From Planococcus circulans (GTDB taxonomy: Bacteria > Bacillota > Bacilli > Bacillales_A > Planococcaceae), in the NCBI RefSeq assembly GCF_020023385.1, contig NZ_JAIQCL010000014.1, positions 1 to 64,000 of the forward strand: DNA of 64,000 nucleotides, read 5' to 3'. Below, piece by piece: positions 57,933-64,000 of this stretch. Position numbers and translations under genes: made by a program. Numbering within the stretch: position 1 is the stretch's first letter; each line of letters starts with the position of its first letter. The notes beneath the pieces were generated by a model. The model worked only from the letters and a program-made list of their open reading frames with translations, searched no databases and was not told the DNA's origin.

Positions 57933-58781
57933 ATGAATTCGATTATATTGTCATTCGAAGATGTGACATTTACATATACGCAAGAAGACGAGTCGGTAAG
58001 ACCCGCTGTAGAAGATTTATCCTTCTCGATTGAGGATGGGGAGTGGATTGCTTTGGTGGGCCACAACGGTTCAGGAAAATCAACCATCGCCAAATTGATG
58101 AACGGTTTGTTGTTTCCGCAGACAGGAAAAGTATTTGCCATGGGGAAATTGATGGCCGAAGAAAGCCTTTGGGACATCCGTTCGCAGATGGGCATGGTCT
58201 TTCAAAATCCAGACAACCAGTTTGTGGGAGCGACGGTCCAGGACGATGTCGCTTTTGCGTTGGAAAATAACGGGGTTCCGCATGAAGAAATGGTGTTACG
58301 TGTTAAAGAAGCTTTGCATCAGGTGAAGATGGAATCGTATTTTGATCACGAGCCTCATCATTTGTCCGGAGGCCAGAAACAGCGCGTGGCGATCGCTGGT
58401 GCCCTTGCTTTGCGTCCACGCCTGTTGATATTGGATGAGGCGACTTCCATGCTCGATCCCCAGGGACGCATGGAAGTCATCGAAACCATTCGTGAGTTGC
58501 GGGAAGCAACAGGCCTGACAGTGATATCGATTACCCACGATTTGGAAGAAGCGGCTATGGCTGACCGTATTCTTGTAATGAATGCGGGGCATAAACAATT
58601 GGAAGGCACGCCGGAAGCTGTTTTTCTGTCGGGCAATGAACTGACGACCCTGGGCTTGGACTTGCCATTTTCGATGCGGATGACGCATTTGCTCCGGGAA
58701 GCCGGAGTGGAGCTGCAGGGAGAACATATGACAGAAGACGAATTGGTGGATGAACTATGGACATTTTACTCCGGGAAGTAG
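57933..58781 (+). CDS. ecfA1: ECF transporter ATPase EcfA1
   Basis: A 282-residue ABC ATPase of the energy-coupling module shared by many vitamin and metal S components. The ATG at 57933 follows TTTGAGGAGG. Walker A GHNGSGKST, Q-loop QNPDNQFVG, signature LSGGQKQR and Walker B LLILDEATSMLD are complete. It overlaps ecfA2 by 25 bases. No S component is in the window, as expected for a shared group II module. Confidence 0.94.
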   Translation: MNSIILSFEDVTFTYTQEDESVRPAVEDLSFSIEDGEWIALVGHNGSGKSTIAKLMNGLLFPQTGKVFAMGKLMAEESLWDIRSQMGMVFQNPDNQFVGATVQDDVAFALENNGVPHEEMVLRVKEALHQVKMESYFDHEPHHLSGGQKQRVAIAGALALRPRLLILDEATSMLDPQGRMEVIETIRELREATGLTVISITHDLEEAAMADRILVMNAGHKQLEGTPEAVFLSGNELTTLGLDLPFSMRMTHLLREAGVELQGEHMTEDELVDELWTFYSGK

Positions 58782-59629
58782 GGTACAGCTACGCTAAAGA
58801 TACGCCGTTTGAAAAGCGTGCGTTGACGAGTGTATCGCTGCATATCCCTTCTGGTTCCTATACAGCAATCATTGGACATACCGGATCGGGCAAATCGACG
58901 GTCCTTCAGCATCTGAACGCCTTGTTGAAGCCGACAGAAGGAACTGTTGTAATTGGCGAACGCAAAATCGAAGCGGGTGTGAAGGCCAAGAATCTGCGCG
59001 ATGTCCGGCGCCAGGTCGGGATTGTTTTTCAATTTCCTGAACAGCAGCTTTTTGATGAGACGGTCTTGAAAGATATCATGTTCGGCCCTTTGAATTACGG
59101 AGTGCCGGAAGAAGAAGCTAGCCGCCGCGCGCATGAGTTGGTTGAACAGCTTGGACTGCCTGCCGAGGTATTGACGAAGTCTCCGTTTGATCTGTCCGGC
59201 GGCCAAATGCGCCGGGTAGCGATTGCTGGTGTGCTGGCGATGGAGCCGGATGTGCTGGTGCTGGATGAACCGACGGCCGGACTTGATCCGCGCGGCCGCC
59301 GTGAAATTATGGACCTGTTCCATCAGCTGCATATCCAAAAAGGCCTGACGACCGTTCTGGTGACCCATAGCATGGAAGATGCGGCGCGTTACGCTGATAG
59401 TGTAGCGATCATGCATAACGGACGCTGCGTGGTCACAGGAGAGCCTGAAGAGATCTTTTCGAATGAAGAGCAACTGCGGGATTATCGTTTGGAGCCGCCG
59501 CGGACGATTCGCCTGCAGCGAAAATTCGAAGACAAAGCGGGCATTAAACTCGGTGCCATTTCATTGACGGAAGAAGCGCTGGCCAAAAACATCGCTCTGG
59601 CTTTGTCGGAAGGACGTGATTCCGAATGA
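58757..59629 (+). CDS. ecfA2: ECF transporter ATPase EcfA2
   Basis: A 290-residue second ABC ATPase. Walker A GHTGSGKST, Q-loop FQFPEQQLFDETV, signature LSGGQMRR and Walker B VLVLDEPTAGLD. It forms a heterodimer with EcfA1. The QLFDE Q-helix typifies EcfA2. It overlaps ecfT by four bases. Confidence 0.94.
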   Translation: MDILLREVGYSYAKDTPFEKRALTSVSLHIPSGSYTAIIGHTGSGKSTVLQHLNALLKPTEGTVVIGERKIEAGVKAKNLRDVRRQVGIVFQFPEQQLFDETVLKDIMFGPLNYGVPEEEASRRAHELVEQLGLPAEVLTKSPFDLSGGQMRRVAIAGVLAMEPDVLVLDEPTAGLDPRGRREIMDLFHQLHIQKGLTTVLVTHSMEDAARYADSVAIMHNGRCVVTGEPEEIFSNEEQLRDYRLEPPRTIRLQRKFEDKAGIKLGAISLTEEALAKNIALALSEGRDSE

Positions 59630-60423
59630 TGGAGAAAATGATTTTTGGCCGTTTTATTCCGGGTGACTCCATCATCCACCGAATGGATCCGCGAGCGAAG
59701 ATTTTGTTCGTCTTTGTTTTTATCGCTATTGTCTTTATCGCCAATAGCGCAGTGACTTACGGTATTCTGCTTGGATTCACTTTATTGGTGGTATTCCTGT
59801 CCAAAATACGGCTGTATTTCTTGATAAACGGATTGAAACCGGTCTTTATTCTCTTGATTTTTACCTTTTTCCTGCATATTTTCTTTACGCGGGAAGGCGA
59901 TCTGCTGCTGGATATCGGCTTTATCGAAATTTACGAAGAAGGGCTGCGGCAAGGGATATTCATTTCCATCCGTTTCCTGGTGCTGGTGTTCATCACCAGT
60001 ATCCTGACCTTGACGACTTCGCCGATTTCCATCACAGATGGCATTGAAGTGCTGCTTGGCCCCTTCAAGCGGGTCAAACTGCCGGTTCATGAACTGGCCT
60101 TGATGATGTCCATTTCCCTGCGGTTTATCCCGACTTTGATGGACGAAACAGGCAAGATCCTCAAGGCTCAGATGGCAAGGGGCTCAGACATCGGCTCAGG
60201 GCCGGTAAAAGAGCGGATAAAAGCTGTCGTGCCCTTACTGATCCCCTTGTTCGTCAGTGCCTTTAAACGGGCGGAGGATCTGGCTACGGCGATGGAAGTC
60301 CGCGGCTACCGGGGAGGCGAAGGCAGAACACGCTACCGTCAATTGGATTGGCGTTTTGTGGACAGCTTGAGTCTGCTGGTGCTGGCCGGGCTTGCGGGAA
60401 TGCTTTGGTATTTCCGGCTATAA
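59626..60423 (+). CDS. ecfT: ECF transporter transmembrane subunit EcfT
   Basis: A 265-residue membrane scaffold with about five hydrophobic helices. The two coupling-helix motifs are visible as QMARGSD and MEVRGYRG, the Ala/Val-Arg-Gly signatures that contact the ATPases. Start may be ATG 59626 or 59629. It is followed 11 bases later by truA, the usual neighbour. Confidence 0.94.
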   Translation: MMEKMIFGRFIPGDSIIHRMDPRAKILFVFVFIAIVFIANSAVTYGILLGFTLLVVFLSKIRLYFLINGLKPVFILLIFTFFLHIFFTREGDLLLDIGFIEIYEEGLRQGIFISIRFLVLVFITSILTLTTSPISITDGIEVLLGPFKRVKLPVHELALMMSISLRFIPTLMDETGKILKAQMARGSDIGSGPVKERIKAVVPLLIPLFVSAFKRAEDLATAMEVRGYRGGEGRTRYRQLDWRFVDSLSLLVLAGLAGMLWYFRL

Positions 60424-60434
60424 GGAGAGAAATT

Positions 60435-61178
60435 ATGAAACGATTAAAAGCGACAATTGCCTACGACGGTTCCGGATTTGCAGGCTATCAGGTGCAGCCG
60501 GACTCGCGTACGGTCCAACTCGAATTGATGAAAGTGCTGAAAACCATCCATAAAGGAAAAGTGACGCAAGTGGTGGCAAGCGGACGGACGGACGCCAAAG
60601 TCCATGCGACGGGTCAGGTCATCCATTTTGACACGGAGTTTTCCATTCCGGTGAGCGGATGGCTGAAGGCCTTGAACGTGCTGTTGCCGGAAGACATCCG
60701 GGTCAGCTCAATCGAAGAGGTGGATCCGTCTTTTCATGCGCGCTACCATACGACGGGCAAGACCTATCGCTATAAATGGGACCGCAGTCCGATCATCAGT
60801 CCGTTTACGCGCAATTATATGGTCCATGTTAAGCAACCGCTTGATGTGGATGCGATGAGAACCGCTGCACAGGCCTTGATCGGCACGCATGATTTTTCCA
60901 GCTTTTGTGCGGCGAATACGGCAGTGGTGGATAAAGTGCGCACGATTTGGCGCGTCGATTTTGAAGAGCATGGCAATGAGCTCCATATGGTCATCGAAGG
61001 GTCCGGCTTCCTCTATAATATGGTCCGCATTATTGCGGGGACATTAACGGAAGTCGGCATCGGCAAAAGAAAGGCTGAAGAACTTGGCCGAATCGTGGCT
61101 GCAGCGGAGCGGGACGCTGCCGGAAAAACAGCGGCGGCACACGGTCTTTACCTGGAAAGCGTGATGTACAGGAGTTGA
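60435..61178 (+). CDS. truA: tRNA pseudouridine synthase A
   Basis: A 247-residue enzyme forming pseudouridine at positions 38-40 of tRNA. The ATG at 60435 follows AAGGAGAG; the in-frame reading from 60348 belongs to ecfT in another frame and is rejected. The catalytic aspartate lies in ASGRTDAKVHATGQV, with GSGFLYNMVRIIAGTL near the C terminus. Confidence 0.96.
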   Translation: MKRLKATIAYDGSGFAGYQVQPDSRTVQLELMKVLKTIHKGKVTQVVASGRTDAKVHATGQVIHFDTEFSIPVSGWLKALNVLLPEDIRVSSIEEVDPSFHARYHTTGKTYRYKWDRSPIISPFTRNYMVHVKQPLDVDAMRTAAQALIGTHDFSSFCAANTAVVDKVRTIWRVDFEEHGNELHMVIEGSGFLYNMVRIIAGTLTEVGIGKRKAEELGRIVAAAERDAAGKTAAAHGLYLESVMYRS

Positions 61179-61210
61179 AGCAACTTTTCCTGGTGTTTTT
61201 AGAAAAACCC

Positions 61211-61237
61211 TTGACTTTTTACCGCTTCCGTTATAAC
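61211..61237 (+). promoter_or_regulatory. Candidate promoter of rplM-rpsI
   Basis: TTGACT at 61211-61216 with TATAAC at 61232-61237 (spacer 15), or TAACAT at 61234-61239 (spacer 17). It would leave a leader of about 130 bases, long enough for control RNA, which I cannot identify. Confidence 0.45.
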
Positions 61238-61371
61238 ATGATGTATGGTATTTTCATTACCCCCACGATATGCCCCGGAAGGTTATTTGTGTTTAGGGAT
61301 AACGAAAAAACGGAACAGCGGAACACTGTAAAAGAATTCAAAACAGACGATTTATTAGGAGGACAATATAC

Positions 61372-61809
61372 ATGCGTACAACATTCATGGCTAAAGGTCA
61401 CGAAGTAGAGCGTAAATGGTTAGTTGTCGATGCAGAAGGGCAAACTCTTGGACGTTTAGCTTCTGAAGTCGCTTCAATCTTACGCGGGAAATACAAACCA
61501 ACATTCACACCAAACGTTGACACTGGTGATCACGTGATCATAATCAACGCTGAAAAGATTCACCTTACAGGCAAAAAGCTTACAGACAAAATCTACTACC
61601 GCCACACACAATACAGCGGTGGATTGAAACAGCGTACTGCACTTGAAATGCGCACAAAATACCCAACTAAAATGCTTGAATTGGCTATCAAAGGGATGCT
61701 TCCAAAGAACTCTCTAGGACGCCAAATGTTCAGAAAGCTGCATGTCTATGCTGGCCCAGAACATAACCACCAAGCACAAACACCAGAAAACTACCAGCTT
61801 CGCGGATAA
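61372..61809 (+). CDS. rplM: Ribosomal protein uL13
   Basis: A 145-residue early-assembly protein. [19 protein letters not shown] and the closing [14 protein letters not shown] are conserved. ATG at 61372 follows TTAGGAGGAC. Cotranscribed with rpsI. Confidence 0.97.
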   Translation: MRTTFMAKGHEVERKWLVVDAEGQTLGRLASEVASILRGKYKPTFTPNVDTGDHVIIINAEKIHLTGKKLTDKIYYRHTQYSGGLKQRTALEMRTKYPTKMLELAIKGMLPKNSLGRQMFRKLHVYAGPEHNHQAQTPENYQLRG

Positions 61810-61839
61810 TACATTAGTAAATTAGAGGAGGATACACCT

Positions 61840-62232
61840 TTGGCACAAGTTCAATATATTGGAACAGGTCGTCGTAAAAACTCAACAGCTCGCGTACGGT
61901 TAGTACCGGGTGACGGCACAATTACTATCAACAAACGTGACGTAGCGGACTACGTTCCTTACGAAACATTACAACAGATCATCAAACAGCCACTAGTTGC
62001 TACGGATACTCTAGGAAGCTACGACATCCTTGTAAACGTAAACGGCGGTGGATTCACAGGCCAAGCCGGAGCAATCCGTCACGGTATCGCACGTGCTCTA
62101 CTTACTGTAGACCCTGCATTCCGTCCTGCGTTGAAATCTGCTGGGTTGTTAACACGTGACCCACGTATGAAAGAACGTAAGAAACCAGGTCTTAAATCAG
62201 CACGTCGTGCACCTCAGTTCTCGAAACGTTAA
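61840..62232 (+). CDS. rpsI: Ribosomal protein uS9
   Basis: A 130-residue protein, TTG start at 61840 behind GAGGAGGA. It opens [18 protein letters not shown] and ends with the SKR tail that reaches the P-site t[18 protein letters not shown] is the family signature. A strong terminator follows. Confidence 0.97.
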   Translation: MAQVQYIGTGRRKNSTARVRLVPGDGTITINKRDVADYVPYETLQQIIKQPLVATDTLGSYDILVNVNGGGFTGQAGAIRHGIARALLTVDPAFRPALKSAGLLTRDPRMKERKKPGLKSARRAPQFSKR

Positions 62233-62251
62233 TTTCGATTTTCGTTTACAA

Positions 62252-62287
62252 AACACTTTCCGAAGAAATTCGGAAGGTGTTTTTTTA
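62252..62287 (+). terminator. Intrinsic terminator of rplM-rpsI
   Basis: AACACTTTCCGAA (62252-62264) pairs with TTCGGAAGGTGTT (62269-62281), loop GAAA, then further T residues; near-perfect with one wobble. Confidence 0.92.
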
Positions 62288-62342
62288 TGTTCAACTGGAG
62301 GAGCGAACAGGTAAGATAGAAAGAAATGGGAGGGATGCCGAC

Positions 62343-62777
62343 ATGAACCGGATCAATTTAATTTGCCTGGGCGTGAAAGACATGAAGACATCTGTACAGT
62401 TTTACAGAGATGGACTCGGCTTTGAAACAGCGGAAAAAGGGGACAATCCTGAAATTGTGTTTTTTAATTCTTCAGGGACGAAACTGGAACTCTATCCATT
62501 GGAGAAATTGGCGGAAGATATCGATGAGAAGAATCCGCCAAGAGGCAGCGGATTTTCGGGCATTACTTTAGCGTATAACGCCAAGTCCAAGGGAGAAGTG
62601 GATGGAGTGATGGCTCTTGCGAAATCTGCCGGAGCGAAAATCATCAAAGAACCGAAAGATGTTTTCTGGGGCGGCTATTCTGGGTATTTCACAGATCCTG
62701 ACGGCTACTACTGGGAAGTGGCATGGGGTCCGGACTTTACGTATGATGAAAATGATATGCTGGAAATTGAATCGTGA
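62343..62777 (+). CDS. VOC (glyoxalase/dioxygenase) superfamily protein
   Basis: A 144-residue two-module VOC protein. It opens NRINLICLGVKDMKTSVQFY, the typical first strand and helix, followed by GLGFE; it closes with FTDPDGYYWEVAWGP. The canonical metal-ligand His near the start is replaced by Cys (LICLGV), so a metal site of the usual kind is doubtful. Start ATG 62343 follows GGGAGGGATG. The substrate is unknown. It stands where ybaJ, ybaK and cwlD occur in B. subtilis. Confidence 0.8.
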   Translation: MNRINLICLGVKDMKTSVQFYRDGLGFETAEKGDNPEIVFFNSSGTKLELYPLEKLAEDIDEKNPPRGSGFSGITLAYNAKSKGEVDGVMALAKSAGAKIIKEPKDVFWGGYSGYFTDPDGYYWEVAWGPDFTYDENDMLEIES

Positions 62778-62889
62778 GTGATCGTGTTGGCAACTCCGGC
62801 TGTGCGGCAGATAAAAAACCGCTTAGCCGGATTTCTTATGTCTGTTAAAGTTGAGCGGCCTTGCCATTTTTCTTGTAAGGTCGAATAGA

Positions 62890-62917
62890 TTTAAAATTGA
62901 GTTTGCTATGCTATACT
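62890..62917 (+). promoter_or_regulatory. Candidate promoter of salA/mrp
   Basis: TATACT at 62912-62917 with TTTAAA at 62890-62895 as a weak -35 (spacer 16). It precedes the ATG at 62953 by 35 bases. Confidence 0.4.
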
Positions 62918-62952
62918 TTATGGTGAGCAAAATTGATGGGGAGTGTATCGAT

Positions 62953-64000
62953 ATGTTAACTGAAGTACAAGTGCGCGAATTACTCGGAGCGTTAGAAGAT
63001 CCGTTTTTACATAGATCGTTGACGGAAACAAACGGCATCACGTCCGTAACGATCAAAGAAGAGAAAAAACATGTCAGCGTGAAATTGGCGATCGCCAAAA
63101 CCAACACACCTGAGCAAATGCAGCTTCAGATGAAAGTCGTCGATGTATTGAAAGAGGCAGGAGCAGGCTCTGTCGGCATCCGTTTTGAAGAGCTTCCGCC
63201 TGAAGCCTTGGCACAGTTCCGCGGAACAGCAAACGAATCAGAAGCGCAGGATCTTTTGTCTCCACTCAACAAAGTCGAATTCATTTCGATCGCCAGTGGT
63301 AAAGGCGGCGTCGGCAAATCAACGGTATCTGTCAACCTGGCAATCGCTTTGGCTCGCCTTGGCAAAAAAGTCGGCTTGATCGATGCGGATATCTACGGCT
63401 TCAGTGTGCCGGATATGATGGGCATCGACAAATCGCCGGTTGTCCGCGGCGAAACGATCATTCCGGTTGAGCGGTTCGGCGTGAAAGTCATCTCTATGGG
63501 CTTTTTCGTAGAAGATAACATGCCAGTCGTATGGCGTGGCCCAATGCTCGGCAAAGTGCTCGACCAATTCTTCCGCGATGTAGAGTGGGGAGATTTGGAT
63601 TACCTTCTATTGGATCTGCCACCTGGCACAGGGGACGTTGCACTCGACATCCACCAGATGCTTCCGGCTTCCAAAGAAATCGTGATCACAACTCCTCACC
63701 CGACAGCAGCATTCGTTGCAGCGCGTGCAGGAGCGATGGCACTTCAAACTGACCACGAAGTCCTGGGCGTCATCGAAAACATGTCGTGGTACGAAAGCAA
63801 AGAGACCGGCAAGAGAGAATACCTATTCGGACAAGGCGGCGGACCAAAGCTTGCAGAAGAATTGCAGACACCGCTTCTTGGACAGATTCCAATGGGCCAG
63901 CCTGACTGGAACGAAGAGGACTTCGCTCCTTCTGTCTACCTGGAAGATCATCCGACAGGAAAAATCTATGAAGATATCGCGAAGCAAGTGCTTAAGCAAT
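62953..64000 (+). CDS. salA: Mrp/ApbC-family P-loop ATPase (SalA-like), cut by the window end
   Basis: 349 residues are visible with no stop, so only a few are likely missing by comparison with the 352-residue Bacillus SalA. The N-terminal DUF59/MIP18 domain covers about residues 1-95. The ATPase follows with deviant Walker A GKGGVGKST, VGLIDADIYG and LLDLPPGTGD. The family carries Fe-S clusters or, for Bacillus SalA, also acts as a regulator; which role holds is open. The ATG at 62953 follows GGGGAGTG. Confidence 0.9.
   Translation, partial: MLTEVQVRELLGALEDPFLHRSLTETNGITSVTIKEEKKHVSVKLAIAKTNTPEQMQLQMKVVDVLKEAGAGSVGIRFEELPPEALAQFRGTANESEAQDLLSPLNKVEFISIASGKGGVGKSTVSVNLAIALARLGKKVGLIDADIYGFSVPDMMGIDKSPVVRGETIIPVERFGVKVISMGFFVEDNMPVVWRGPMLGKVLDQFFRDVEWGDLDYLLLDLPPGTGDVALDIHQMLPASKEIVITTPHPTAAFVAARAGAMALQTDHEVLGVIENMSWYESKETGKREYLFGQGGGPKLAEELQTPLLGQIPMGQPDWNEEDFAPSVYLEDHPTGKIYEDIAKQVLKQ

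Noticed and set aside
61175-61408. 77-codon + strand frame between truA and rplM
   Set aside because: It starts at a TTG over the truA stop, covers the rplM promoter region and overlaps rplM out of frame.

Overview
The window is a low-to-moderate GC Bacillota chromosome segment, almost certainly Bacillales and most likely a Planococcaceae (Planococcus-like) organism. That placement is inferred from protein similarity to Bacillus homologues I know, the gene order, and the mixture of ATG, GTG and TTG starts behind strong GGAGG sites. Every supported gene is on the + strand. The order follows the origin-proximal region of Bacillus subtilis (ctsR to salA), so this is probably a leading-strand, near-oriC region. 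I see no insertion sequence, prophage, CRISPR array, rRNA or tRNA gene.

Layout. (1) 1-6540: a small orphan gene, then the class III heat-shock operon ctsR-mcsA-mcsB-clpC with a clear CtsR operator, followed by radA. (2) 6603-10440: yacL, ispD, ispF, gltX; disA, expected between radA and yacL, is absent. (3) 10441-14503: a T-box leader followed by cysE-cysS-mrnC-rlmB-rae1. (4) 14508-16323: sigH, rpmG, secE, nusG. (5) 16331-18919: rplK-rplA, then an L10 leader with attenuator and rplJ-rplL. (6) 18981-27117: an rRNA methyltransferase-like gene and rpoB-rpoC. (7) 27128-31974: the str operon rplGB(ybxF)-rpsL-rpsG-fusA-tuf. (8) 32138-43004: a branched-chain amino acid block, ilvE, T-box, ilvB-ilvH-ilvC-leuA-leuB-leuC-leuD, then a Na+/H+-antiporter-family gene. 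This block sits inside what is otherwise a continuous translation cluster. (9) 43036-57534: the S10-spc-alpha ribosomal superoperon, rpsJ through rplQ, with secY, adk, infA and rpoA; map is absent between adk and infA. (10) 57535-62287: a palindrome-rich spacer, ecfA1-ecfA2-ecfT-truA and rplM-rpsI. (11) 62343-64000: a VOC-family gene and salA/mrp, cut by the window end.

How it works together. Most of the window builds ribosomes, RNA polymerase and the Sec translocon. RNA-level control is visible as two T-boxes (cysE, probable UGC specifier; ilvB, probable AUC specifier), an L10 autoregulatory leader with terminator, a structured rpsJ leader, and several hairpins in other ribosomal spacers. 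The metabolic genes feed isoprenoid (ispD, ispF), cysteine and branched-chain amino acid synthesis.

I found no new protein system. The least explained material is non-coding: the 399-base gap before infA, the 398-base palindromic and structured spacer between rplQ and ecfA1, and a 24-base perfect palindrome just downstream of a predicted tuf promoter.
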